Shown here: positions 33,727 to 41,815 of the stretch, one piece after another
Layout of the letters: every line of letters starts with the position of its first letter
Numbering within the stretch: position 1 is the first letter of the stretch
Assembly: GCF_017744435.1 (NCBI RefSeq)
Contig: NZ_JAGIBG010000016.1
Coordinates: forward strand, 93,552-157,551
From: Pseudomonas sp.
GTDB taxonomy: Bacteria > Pseudomonadota > Gammaproteobacteria > Pseudomonadales > Pseudomonadaceae
Direction: 5' to 3'
Length of the DNA stretch: 64,000 bases
Made by a program: the position numbers and the translations under genes
The notes under the pieces: model-generated
The model's database searches: none
Seen by the model: only the letters and a program-made list of their open reading frames with translations
Told to the model about the DNA's origin: nothing

Positions 33727-34815
33727 ATGCAGGAAAACAGCTTCGCCTTCCGCCTCAAGGAACTGCTGGAACACAACAAGCTGACGCTGCAGGCAGTCGG
33801 TACTGCACTCGGTATCTCCCGCACCGCCGTCCACAAATGGACCAAGGGCGGGGAAATCGACTACGACAACCTGCGCAAGCTCGCCGACTTTCTGCGGGTG
33901 AACTGGATCTGGCTGCGCTATGGCCAGGAGGCCCTGAGCAGCGTGCAGCATGCGGAGCCCGTCGAGTTGCCGATGACCGACCTGCGCCGCCGCTACGCCG
34001 CCGAGATCATGGAAAACGAAGCCCGCATGAAGCTTGCCCAGGAAGCCGCGCGTATCGTGACCTGGGAGTGGAACCTGATCAGCGACGAGCTGACCTACTC
34101 GCCGAACGTCCAGGATGTTTATGGCTGGACCATCAGCTCGAACGAAGACTTCTGGAGCCACCTGCCCGACGAGGACGTCGAGGCGATGCAGGCGATGTAC
34201 GACCGCATCATCCGCTCGGGTGAAAACTGCGAATACGATTACCGGATGTCCCAGCCCGACGGCAGCGTGCGCTGGATTTCGTCGCGCTCGACGGTGGTAC
34301 ACGACGCGGCAGGCCGGCCGATCAAGATCGTCGGCATCAGCATGGACAACACCGCCCGCAAGCTGACAGAAGAAGCACTGCGCACCAGCGAGGAGCGCTT
34401 CCGCTCGATCTTCGAGCTGAGCGAAGGTGCGCTCGCCTTCATTCACCTGGATGGCCGCTTGCAGCGCGTCAATGACAGCCTGTGCGCACTGCTCGGCTAT
34501 AGCCAGCAGGATTTGTGCGCGCTGAATTTCCAACAGATCACCCACCCCGATGACCTGCAGGCCAACCTGAGCCTGCTGGTGCAGTTGCTGGCAGGCTCGA
34601 TCAACCGCTATGTGGTCGAAAAACGCGTACGTTGCGGCGATGGCAGCTACAAGTGGGTGAGGGTGCGCACCTCCATCCAGCGCCAGGGGGATGGCGCTGC
34701 CGATTACCTCATCAGCGTTTTCGAAGACATCCACGCGGCCAAGGTGGAGCAGCAAGCGTTGCTGATGAAGATCGAAGCCTTGGAGTCGCAGCTGGCGGGT
34801 AGCCCGATTTCCTAG
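33727..34815 (+). CDS. XRE-type HTH regulator with two PAS domains
   Basis: A 362-residue protein with a helix-turn-helix of XRE type at about 7-61 (LQAVGTALGISRTAVHKWTKGG). Two PAS/PAC domains follow at about 95-215 and 220-345 (WEWNLISDELTYSPNVQDVYGW; LLGYSQQDLCAL). PAS domains often bind a small molecule or flavin, so this can be a ligand-sensing transcription factor. It lies after cntB and is the likely regulator of the locus. ATG at 33727 was chosen because 33685 lies in the promoter. Confidence 0.82.
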   Translation: MQENSFAFRLKELLEHNKLTLQAVGTALGISRTAVHKWTKGGEIDYDNLRKLADFLRVNWIWLRYGQEALSSVQHAEPVELPMTDLRRRYAAEIMENEARMKLAQEAARIVTWEWNLISDELTYSPNVQDVYGWTISSNEDFWSHLPDEDVEAMQAMYDRIIRSGENCEYDYRMSQPDGSVRWISSRSTVVHDAAGRPIKIVGISMDNTARKLTEEALRTSEERFRSIFELSEGALAFIHLDGRLQRVNDSLCALLGYSQQDLCALNFQQITHPDDLQANLSLLVQLLAGSINRYVVEKRVRCGDGSYKWVRVRTSIQRQGDGAADYLISVFEDIHAAKVEQQALLMKIEALESQLAGSPIS

Positions 34816-34868
34816 GGCACTGACAGCAGAGCTTTGGGCGGTGTTTGCTCAGGGACGGGAGGCGCCAT

Positions 34869-35318
34869 TCAACTGCTCAGTCGCTTCTCCATTGGCTGAT
34901 GGATCAGTCCAGCAACCTCGCCCACGGCCCCTGCCAATGCAAAACCGTAACGCTCATAAGCTGCCACTGAAGACAGCGACGCCCTGACGGTTACTACGTT
35001 GGCCCTGGCCTGCTCCAGCGCCGAACTCATCAGGCGCTTGCCAATACCGCGGCGCTGCCAGGCTGGCGCAACGAACAGCATCGCTACATGGCGCCCCTCC
35101 TTGAGTTCAACAAGTCCGGCCAGGGTCCCCTCTACGATACAAACCAGTATCAGGTTGTCACCAGCCATTCGTTCAGCTAATGCCTCCTGTGCAGCAATTT
35201 TGGTGAATGTTTCCACGCCCTGGGCCGAGACCGAGGGTGCAACCGCCAGCATGAACGACTCAAGGCACAAGGCATTGGCGCTTGGCAGGTCTTCGTGAGT
35301 CATCTTTCGTATCTGCAT
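34869..35318 (-). CDS. GNAT family N-acetyltransferase
   Basis: A 149-residue GNAT protein. Motif A is VAMLFVAPAWQRRGIGKRLM, and the C-terminal AAYERYGFALAG is motif B. ATG at 35318 is preceded by GGAGG at a spacing of 8; a longer open frame upstream is not supported. The substrate is unknown. It is a minus-strand gene separated from the chorismate mutase gene by 150 bp. Confidence 0.86.
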   Translation of the reverse strand: MQIRKMTHEDLPSANALCLESFMLAVAPSVSAQGVETFTKIAAQEALAERMAGDNLILVCIVEGTLAGLVELKEGRHVAMLFVAPAWQRRGIGKRLMSSALEQARANVVTVRASLSSVAAYERYGFALAGAVGEVAGLIHQPMEKRLSS

Positions 35319-35468
35319 GGTCGTCCTCCGTGACTTGGGTTGGTTATTTCTACCGCGAAAGATCTGATTCTGCGATGGGCAGCAACGTACCTGCACGCAG
35401 GCACTGCCCGGCTTCAAGATAGTGGGTGGAGAAAAGCGACGGGGCTTCGGATGAGTCTCGCGTTGTCA

Positions 35469-35777
35469 TCAAGATGCTGAAGGTTCCTGGGCCAGCTTCG
35501 CATGGGTGGTCAGTTCCTCAGCGATGAAGGCCGAAATCATCGCCCGGTAGACCTGTTCCACAACCTCAGCCGAGGCACCGGTTTCGTCAGCCATTTCACG
35601 AACCTTCCTGATCACTTGTTCGACCCGGGCAGGTGCACGCACATCATCGGTGTTTTTCTTGAAGGCCGCAGCTTGCGTCACGAGCCGTCCTCGTTTGGCG
35701 AGAAGCGAAACGAGGCTGCGGTCGATCTCATCGATTTCTTGGCGGACTTCGTCCAGAGAGGTGCAACGTACATCCAT
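35469..35777 (-). CDS. Chorismate mutase, AroQ type
   Basis: A 102-residue helical protein of the AroQ fold. It opens LDEVRQEIDEIDRSLVSLLAKRGRLVTQAAAFKK, with the conserved Arg, Asp and Lys of the family, and continues with PARVEQVIRKVREMADETG. It should convert chorismate to prephenate or act as a PchB-like isochorismate lyase. No salicylate or aromatic-pathway gene is next to it. AAGGAAG precedes the ATG at a spacing of 8. Confidence 0.86.
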   Translation of the reverse strand: MDVRCTSLDEVRQEIDEIDRSLVSLLAKRGRLVTQAAAFKKNTDDVRAPARVEQVIRKVREMADETGASAEVVEQVYRAMISAFIAEELTTHAKLAQEPSAS

Positions 35778-36112
35778 TTGCTTGACTTCCTTTTCATGAG
35801 CCTGCGATTGATTGGGGCAGGCAGTTGCTTGTGGTTCGAGGCTGTATTGTAGCCTCTGGTGAATGTCCGCTATGGGTCGATAGCTGCCGGTCGCGACTGA
35901 CTGTTATCGACCCATAGCGGACATACATCCTAGCTTCTATTCCCGTCAGCAGTACGCTAGGAGCCAGCAGTGCAGTCACGGAGGTTGTTAGCAGTTGGGC
36001 GGAAGTGACAAAGGCAACGTGCGATTTTAGCGGGGGCCTGAGGAAGCTCCTTCAAGTCAGCAGTGCCAGTACGTCGTTGGATAGGACTCCCATTGCCCGG
36101 CAAGCCAAGTGC
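35778..36112. other. Intergenic region at the edge of the chromate module
   Basis: 335 bp without a supported gene. It carries the perfect inverted repeat 35863-35924 and otherwise no recognised element. Local base composition shifts to a lower GC than the surrounding genes. Confidence 0.6.
35863..35924. repeat. Inverted repeat with 20-bp perfect arms (CCGCTATGGGTCGA family)
   Basis: The left arm atgtccgctatgggtcgata (35863-35882) is the reverse complement of 35905-35924. The core ccgctatgggtcga occurs again at 39133-39146, beyond the chr genes, in the same orientation. Confidence 0.9.
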
Positions 36113-36565
36113 TTACATCTGCGGTGGCCAGTTGTGTGTTTCACTCTGGCAGTCACGGCACCATGCAAACAGGGCGTCGTAAAGCGCCAAGCCATGCTTC
36201 AGTATTTCTTGGTCATCCGCGTGGCAGCGTGAAAGTCCTAACGAAATGGCGTAGAGGCCCGCCGATTGAGGCGTTAGGTCGAGCCGTGACGTGTCTGCTC
36301 CGCGAACGATTTCTGCCAGCCTGGCCAGAGCAGGGTCATCAAGTTGGTACTTCCTGAGGAAGGCATCGAAGCTGCACAGCAGCCCGACATGGCTCAACTC
36401 AACCCCTGGAATGTCATAGGGCGTGGCGCCTTCATCGTTTGCCACACGCAGGACCTCGCTGCTGGGGACGTAGAGGAAGATCGGGGCTGGATCGATGAAC
36501 CGCTGTATGAGCCAAGGACAGGCAATACGATCGATCTTCGGACGTTCACGCGTTACCCATTTCAT
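36113..36565 (-). CDS. Chromate resistance protein, stand-alone ChrB C-terminal domain
   Basis: A 150-residue protein. Its opening RERPKIDRIACPWLIQRFIDPAPIFLY is a clear relative of RKRPWVDRLACAWLIRRFIDTDAQFIW in the C-terminal half of ChrB (37997-38938), so it is the free-standing form of that domain. Cys and Arg/Asp residues of the family are kept. It lies 68 bp after chrA in the same operon. The exact role is not established; a part in chromate detoxification is likely. ATG at 36565 has GAGAGGTG upstream. Confidence 0.8.
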   Translation of the reverse strand: MKWVTRERPKIDRIACPWLIQRFIDPAPIFLYVPSSEVLRVANDEGATPYDIPGVELSHVGLLCSFDAFLRKYQLDDPALARLAEIVRGADTSRLDLTPQSAGLYAISLGLSRCHADDQEILKHGLALYDALFAWCRDCQSETHNWPPQM

Positions 36566-36633
36566 TGGACACCTCTCGCCGGCAGACAATGAGTCATGAA
36601 ATGCCGGCCGATAGCACCGGCCGGCTGTGGGTT

Positions 36634-38004
36634 TCAAAGACGCAACAGATGGACTGCCAGACCGGCCAGGGCGCAGGCAAACAGTACTTGGATTACACCC
36701 CGCTTGAAGCGGAACAAGGCAATCGCAGCAGCAACCGCGATCACCGCCGACGGCCAGTCAAAAGCCCCACTGAAACCCTTTGGCCAAAGCACGTGGTAGC
36801 CGAAGAACATAGCGAGGTTCAGGATCACCCCCACCACAGCGGCGGTGATGCCTGTAAGCGGGGCGGTGAACTTCATCTCGTTGTGAGTCGACTCCACCAC
36901 TGGGCCACCGGCAAGGATGAAGATGAAGGAAGGCAGGAAGGTGAACCAAGTGACGAGGCTCGCCGCGATCGCGCCGGCAAGGAATGAGTGTTCCGCACCG
37001 AACATCGGATGCACGTAGCCACCGACGAAGCCGACGAAGGCAACCACCATGATCAGTGGCCCAGGCGTGGTTTCCCCCAAGGCGAGGCCATCGATCATCT
37101 GGGTTGGCGTCAGCCAGCCGTAATGCCCAACTGCTCCCTGATAGACATAGGGCAGCACAGCGTAGGCACCGCCGAAGGTCATAAGGGCGGCCTTGGTGAA
37201 GAACCAGCCCATCTGCGTCAGGGTGCCCTCCCAGCCAAACGAGAGCGTCAGCAGCCCCATAGGCAGGACCCAAAGCCCAGCACCGATCAGCAGCAGGCGT
37301 ACTAGGTGGCCCCATCTGAAACGTGCATGTTCAGGGGTTGGAGTGTCGTCATCTATCAGGGCTGGGCCATAACTGTTTTTCGCCGCACCATGACCGCCAC
37401 CGATAACGAATTTGCTTGGGGCGATGCGACCACCTACATAGCCGATGATGGCAGCCACCAGCACGATCAGCGGGAACGGCACGTTGAGGGCGAAGATCGC
37501 CACGAACGAGGCGCCGGCCATGGCCCACAGCCAGCCATTCTTCAGGGCTCGCGAGCCAATCCGGTGAGCTGCGTGGACCACAATAGCCGTGACCGCCGGC
37601 TTGATGCCATAGAAGATCCCTGCGACTACCGGTACCTCACCAAAGGCGACGTAGACCCACGACAAACCTATCAGGATAAACAGCGAGGGCAGGACAAATA
37701 ACGCACCGGCAATCACCCCGCCCCAAGTACGGTGCATGAGCCAGCCGATGTAGGTGGCTAGCTGCTGAGCTTCAGGGCCAGGCAGCAACATGCAGTAGTT
37801 CAGCGCGTGCAGAAACCGCTTCTCACTGATCCACCGCCTACGCTCGACCAACTCCTGGTGCATGATCGAGATTTGTCCGGCAGGCCCGCCAAAGCTGATG
37901 AAACCGAGCTTGAGCCAGAACAGGAAGGCTTCATAGAGGCCGATCGGCTGCTGAGTCGCTTGCGATGGCGGCTGTTCACTCACTGCGGAGGTGGTATCAA
38001 CCAT
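36634..38004 (-). CDS. chrA: Chromate efflux transporter ChrA
   Basis: A 456-residue bidomain chromate transporter with about 10-12 hydrophobic segments. The N-terminal half starts LKLGFISFGGPAGQI, a CHR signature with ISFGGP, and contains LPGPEAQQLATYIGW. The second half repeats FFTKAALMTFGGAYAVLP and LALGETTPGPL. It exports chromate that enters by sulfate systems. The ATG overlaps the chrB stop by 8 bp. Confidence 0.94.
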   Translation of the reverse strand: MVDTTSAVSEQPPSQATQQPIGLYEAFLFWLKLGFISFGGPAGQISIMHQELVERRRWISEKRFLHALNYCMLLPGPEAQQLATYIGWLMHRTWGGVIAGALFVLPSLFILIGLSWVYVAFGEVPVVAGIFYGIKPAVTAIVVHAAHRIGSRALKNGWLWAMAGASFVAIFALNVPFPLIVLVAAIIGYVGGRIAPSKFVIGGGHGAAKNSYGPALIDDDTPTPEHARFRWGHLVRLLLIGAGLWVLPMGLLTLSFGWEGTLTQMGWFFTKAALMTFGGAYAVLPYVYQGAVGHYGWLTPTQMIDGLALGETTPGPLIMVVAFVGFVGGYVHPMFGAEHSFLAGAIAASLVTWFTFLPSFIFILAGGPVVESTHNEMKFTAPLTGITAAVVGVILNLAMFFGYHVLWPKGFSGAFDWPSAVIAVAAAIALFRFKRGVIQVLFACALAGLAVHLLRL

Positions 38005-38938
38005 TTTGGCTTTCCTCGCTTGCGAAAGCTGTCAACAGGCCATCGAAGATGCCTCCGGCGACCGTTGTCAGTTGATCGTCATCGCCAATGCTCTCTCTCA
38101 AGCCGGCGAGGACACGCTCGATGCCTGGTGCTTCGGAAGGTTGGACGCCCCCCACATCCAGGTAGTGGATGACGCCTGCCAGGCGTGCCAGTCCTGGCTG
38201 TTGAACTCGAAAGCTCTCGATAAGGGTTTCGAAGGAAACCCGCTGGCCAACGTGGCTGAACCGAGCCCCATCGAAGTCGAAGCCAAGCGCATCGCTGGGG
38301 CAGTCGCTGGGATTGTCCAACCAAATGAATTGGGCGTCGGTATCGATGAAGCGACGGATCAGCCAGGCACATGCCAACCTATCCACCCACGGGCGTTTTC
38401 GCGTTGCCCATCGGCGACCTTGGTATTCGCTGCGCTCCAGTTGGTTGATGGCCTCATCGTGCGCACTTGGCTCATCGGAGGACAGTGCACGGCTAATCGC
38501 GGTCTCAAGCTCCTGTAGGGCCAAGTCGGCTTGTTTCTTGAGCACACCTGGGAAGAAGTCGATCGCCGCCAACTGGCCGAAGGCCTTCCTGAGCTTGCGC
38601 ACCTGCCGGGCTGTCTGCAGCGCACTATCCGGCGATAGGTCGGCCCGGCAGCCTGCAATCTCCTCCAGCAGTTTGGCGTACTCATCGCTTCTGTCGAATA
38701 GCCCGCTGAAGCGCTCCTCGCGTTCAGGCAGCGACAGCAGAAATGCTGTTCCGTTGATGGCCAGCACATCTCGCTCCACGGCTTCGAGCGTTTCGCGGCC
38801 TGCGCACTGTTCTGGCAGCAGGTAAACACCATCACGCAGCACAGCTGCACCAGAGGCCTTCAACGTTCTCCAGGCGCGCATGCGCTCGGTGGCGTTGGCC
38901 GTCGGCAGCCCAAGGATCAGTAGCGACCAATAAATCAT
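37997..38938 (-). CDS. chrB: Chromate resistance protein ChrB
   Basis: A 313-residue two-domain protein. The N-terminal part (about 1-140) has the ChrB regulator layout, and the C-terminal part (about 170-313) is the chromate-resistance domain (RKRPWVDRLACAWLIRRFIDTDAQFIW, then FDFDGARFSHVGQRVSFETL). ChrB acts as a chromate-responsive regulator of chrA in other bacteria. It is the first gene of a chrB-chrA-chrB-domain operon on the minus strand. Confidence 0.9.
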   Translation of the reverse strand: MIYWSLLILGLPTANATERMRAWRTLKASGAAVLRDGVYLLPEQCAGRETLEAVERDVLAINGTAFLLSLPEREERFSGLFDRSDEYAKLLEEIAGCRADLSPDSALQTARQVRKLRKAFGQLAAIDFFPGVLKKQADLALQELETAISRALSSDEPSAHDEAINQLERSEYQGRRWATRKRPWVDRLACAWLIRRFIDTDAQFIWLDNPSDCPSDALGFDFDGARFSHVGQRVSFETLIESFRVQQPGLARLAGVIHYLDVGGVQPSEAPGIERVLAGLRESIGDDDQLTTVAGGIFDGLLTAFASEESQNG

Positions 38939-38975
38939 GTAGAGTATTCATCGTAAAATGTATGCTTCTCTACAT
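38937..38975 (-). promoter_or_regulatory. Candidate operator/promoter of the chr operon
   Basis: ATGTAGAG (38937-38944) and CTCTACAT (38968-38975) form an inverted repeat in an AT-rich stretch directly before the chrB start. Its place fits a ChrB-controlled promoter. Confidence 0.5.
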
Positions 38976-39132
38976 TATTCTAGGTCTAATAAAAAGCAAG
39001 GGGTATTCATCTAGGGTGGTGAATAGCAGGGAGTTGCGTTGACCATGTTCCTCCGCGGTATGCGCAACCTGCAGTAGCCAATTGCTTTGCCCAAGCGGCT
39101 TACATCCTCAGGGTCAAGTCGTTCAGGAATGA

Positions 39133-39146
39133 CCGCTATGGGTCGA
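39133..39146 (+). repeat. Single copy of the CCGCTATGGGTCGA repeat
   Basis: Fourteen bases identical to the left arm core at 35867-35880, in the same orientation, on the other side of the chr genes. No inverted partner is seen here. Confidence 0.7.
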
Positions 39147-39240
39147 AATCAGCCGTTTGAGGGTGATCGCTGTCGAGCAAAGGCAGACGCAAGAATGTTG
39201 GTGCCGCTTTGCGGCCCATCGCCGCGGTTCGTCGCCACGA

Positions 39241-39269
39241 CAAGCGCGGCTCCCAAAAGAGCCGCGCAA
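39241..39269 (-). terminator. Hairpin after the NCS1-type permease gene
   Basis: The arms agcgcggctc and gagccgcgc flank ccaaaa. It lies 20 bp beyond the permease stop on the minus strand. There is no clear T run, so it may be a structured 3' end rather than a classical terminator. Confidence 0.5.
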
Positions 39270-39288
39270 TCTTTCAGTGCTGCATTTA

Positions 39289-40650
39289 TCAGGTCTTGAC
39301 GGTGCTGGCCGCCGCGACCCCGCGCTTGCTCATCAGGCCGTAATAACAGGCCGCCGGGAACAGCAATCCCACCACCCAAGCCAGGTCGATGCCCTGCAGC
39401 GAAGCTGCGACCGGCCCGACGTAGAGGGAGGTATTCATGAACGGAATTTCCAGCGCGATGGTGGCAAGGAACACGCCCACCGCGATCCAGTTGACCCGGC
39501 CATAGATGCCCGACGGGTCGAAGATGTCGGCAATCTGATAGACCCCTTTGCGCAGCGCGTAGTAGTCCACCAGGTTGATCGCCGTCCAGGGGATCAGGAA
39601 ATAGCTCATAAAGAAGATGAAGTTCAGGAAGAACTGGATGAAGTCATCCTGAGCCAGGGTGCACAACGCCGTCGCCAGGGCACAGATCACCAACATGAAG
39701 CCCGCGCGTACCCCGGGGGTGACCTTCAGCGCCGCGAACGGCTCGATCACTGTTACCGTCGACATGAAAGCGCCATACAGGTTGAACACATTGATCGCGA
39801 TCTGCCCGTAGAGCACGAACGCCACCGCCAGCAAGGTGCCGCCACCGAGCACGCCGAGCAGCTGCAGGCCGACGTTGTCGGAAAAGCCGGCGATGGCCTT
39901 GGCCAGCACCGCACCCAGCAGCATCATCCAGCTGCCGCCGATGACCGTGCCTGCGTAGCTGTACCAGAACACCTGCCGCGTGGACGTGCGGGTTGGCAGA
40001 TAGCGCGAGTAGTCGGCCACGTAAGGCGCGTAGGACAACTGCCAGGTCACTGCGATGCTCACCGAGGCGAGGAAGCTGGCCAGGTTGAAGCCTTGCGCTG
40101 TCCATTGCCCGCTTTCCATCGGCAACGCCAGGGCCAGCAGGGTGGCGATGCCGAAGACCGCGATCGACAGCAATGACAGCAGCTTCTGCAGACGGTGGAT
40201 GAGCTGATAGCCGAACAACGCCACCAGGAAGCACAGGCCGCCGAGCAGGGCGATGTTGCCGCCATTGCCGAACGGGCTGGCACTGGCAATGGCCTGGGCG
40301 GCCAGCAGCGTGTTGCTGACAAAGAAGCCCAGGTAGATGAGCATCACGAACAGCAATGGCACGATGGCACCGAACACGCCGAACTGCGCGCGGCTCTGGA
40401 TCATCTGCGGGATGCCCAGGCGCGGGCCCTGGGCGGAATGCGACGCCATGAAGATCGCGCCGATCAACGAGCCGAGCAGAATCGACAGCGCGCTCCAGAA
40501 CAGGTTGAGCCCCATGCTGATCGGCAGCACACCGGCGGCCACCGTGGTGATGTTGGCGTTGGCGCCAAACCAGACGAAGAACAGTGAACGCGGTTCGCCA
40601 TGGCGTTCGGCTTCCGGGATGAAGTCGATGCTTCTTTTCTCTACTTTCAT
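39289..40650 (-). CDS. NCS1/purine-cytosine permease family transporter (paralogue)
   Basis: A 453-residue polytopic permease. The N-terminus MKVEKRSIDFIPEAERHGEPRSLFFVWFGAN and the blocks AHSAQGPRLGIPQMIQSRAQFG-like (SHSAQGPRLGIPQ) and YAPYVADYSRYLP closely parallel the permease at 10170-11537. It is paired with an isochorismatase-type hydrolase upstream (12 bp gap), which suggests import of an N-containing ring or amide that the hydrolase then opens. The substrate is not known. Confidence 0.88.
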   Translation of the reverse strand: MKVEKRSIDFIPEAERHGEPRSLFFVWFGANANITTVAAGVLPISMGLNLFWSALSILLGSLIGAIFMASHSAQGPRLGIPQMIQSRAQFGVFGAIVPLLFVMLIYLGFFVSNTLLAAQAIASASPFGNGGNIALLGGLCFLVALFGYQLIHRLQKLLSLLSIAVFGIATLLALALPMESGQWTAQGFNLASFLASVSIAVTWQLSYAPYVADYSRYLPTRTSTRQVFWYSYAGTVIGGSWMMLLGAVLAKAIAGFSDNVGLQLLGVLGGGTLLAVAFVLYGQIAINVFNLYGAFMSTVTVIEPFAALKVTPGVRAGFMLVICALATALCTLAQDDFIQFFLNFIFFMSYFLIPWTAINLVDYYALRKGVYQIADIFDPSGIYGRVNWIAVGVFLATIALEIPFMNTSLYVGPVAASLQGIDLAWVVGLLFPAACYYGLMSKRGVAAASTVKT

Positions 40651-40662
40651 GTCGTTCTCCCC

Positions 40663-41337
40663 TCAGCGTTGGGCAGCCAGTTGCTGTTCGAAGCGCGCAA
40701 TCGTCTGCACGAACGCGTCTGGCTCATGGGCGAGATGGTCGGGTTCTGCGCTGCGCACAGAGGCTGCCGGCTGGCGGTCCCAGCGGCGCAGCAACTGCTC
40801 GGTGGCGAAGATTTCCAGCCCGTAGAGCCAGTTGGAGAGGATGAACAGCGCCGAATAATGGGCAGCGAGCGTGGTCGCCGTGCAGGCGTCGGCGACCAGC
40901 ACCAGCTGGAAGTCGTGCTGGTAGGCATCGAACAGGCTGCTCATCACGCACACGTCGGTCAACACACCGATCACTACCAGCCGCTTGATGCCACGGCCTT
41001 TCAAGGTCTGGGCCAGGCGCGTGCCGTGAAAGGCGCTGTAGCGCTGCTTGTCGATCACCACGTCACCGGCCTGCGGTGCCAGGGCGTCGATGATTTCGAT
41101 GGCCGGGGTGCCGGCGCGGTAGGTGGTTGGTCGGCCTTGGGCGTCGACCGGTTCGCCGAGTGCCAGGTCGCGGCCTTGCGCATCGTTGACGTGGCGGGTG
41201 TAGAACAGTGGCAGGTTGCGGCTGCGGGCGCCGTCAATCAGCGCGGCGGCGTTGTCGATCACAGTGTCCAGGCGCGGCAGGGGGAAGCTGTCTTCCTGCT
41301 GCAGGTCGATCACGAGAATAGCGGTGTCTTGAGTCAT
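40663..41337 (-). CDS. Isochorismatase-family cysteine hydrolase
   Basis: A 224-residue hydrolase with the full triad Asp11 (LVIDLQQ), Lys97 (DKQRYSAF) and Cys130 (TDVCVMSS). Members hydrolyse isochorismate, N-carbamoyl compounds, biuret-like amides or nicotinamide. The 12-bp gap to an NCS1-type permease suggests that the pair takes up and hydrolyses a small amide or ureide. ATG at 41337 was chosen over a longer open frame running upstream without support. Confidence 0.86.
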   Translation of the reverse strand: MTQDTAILVIDLQQEDSFPLPRLDTVIDNAAALIDGARSRNLPLFYTRHVNDAQGRDLALGEPVDAQGRPTTYRAGTPAIEIIDALAPQAGDVVIDKQRYSAFHGTRLAQTLKGRGIKRLVVIGVLTDVCVMSSLFDAYQHDFQLVLVADACTATTLAAHYSALFILSNWLYGLEIFATEQLLRRWDRQPAASVRSAEPDHLAHEPDAFVQTIARFEQQLAAQR

Positions 41338-41815
41338 TGGATTTCTTCCAGGTGCAGAACCTCGGGCGCTGCACCAAGGGCGCGCCAGGCGGTTCTGCGG
41401 ATGCAGGTGCGCGGGCGCCGCGACAGCGGTGCCTGCAAGGGTCGAGCACAACGCTCGTGGAAGAAATCAGCCGACTATCTGCCAGAAACCGTTCTGCTTG
41501 GCGGCGACAGCGGCGGGAAGGCGTTGCAGGGTGACCTGCAACGGTGCCGACGCTCGGCGCAGGAATCCGTTCATGGCCCCACACGGCAAGGCGCGCACCC
41601 AGCCAGAACGGCGGGTGCGAAACTTGGCAACGAGCGAGGGGAGGCGGGCCATGAATTGAACACTCGCATGATGGGTTCCGTCATGACAGCAAAACTCGGG
41701 CCAATACCGCGAATTCGCTGAGAGTGGCGTCTTTGAAGGGTTGAGCTTGGCAGTGTTACTTATTGGCATGTGGTATGCCGTAATACTGTGCTACCAAGCG
41801 TATCAACCTGACGGT
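41338..41815. other. Gene-free stretch upstream of the hydrolase gene
   Basis: 478 bp without a supported gene; open frames here overlap in several directions and look like chance. The stretch 41700-41815 is AT-richer. It holds the small inverted repeat ggcat-N5-atgcc (41765-41779), about 36 bp beyond the enoyl-CoA hydratase stop. Confidence 0.55.

Larger units (their letters stand above)
38939..39288. other. Intergenic region between chrB and the NCS1-type permease
   Basis: About 350 bp with no gene. It holds the chrB promoter region, a single CCGCTATGGGTCGA repeat (39133-39146), a degenerate REP-like segment (ggtgccgctttgcggccc, 39199-39217) and the hairpin at 39241-39269. Confidence 0.65.

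Noticed and set aside
33685..33727. An ATG at 33685 as the regulator start
   Set aside because: It lies within a palindrome with TTGACA and before a TATACT, so it is in the promoter; the XRE domain begins after 33727.
35863..39146. Insertion sequence around the chr genes
   Set aside because: The bracketing repeats are short and no transposase or integrase is present; kept only as a recombination hypothesis.
41467..41769. A 100-codon minus frame before the hydrolase gene
   Set aside because: No motif, no ribosome site and overlap with other frames; treated as non-coding.
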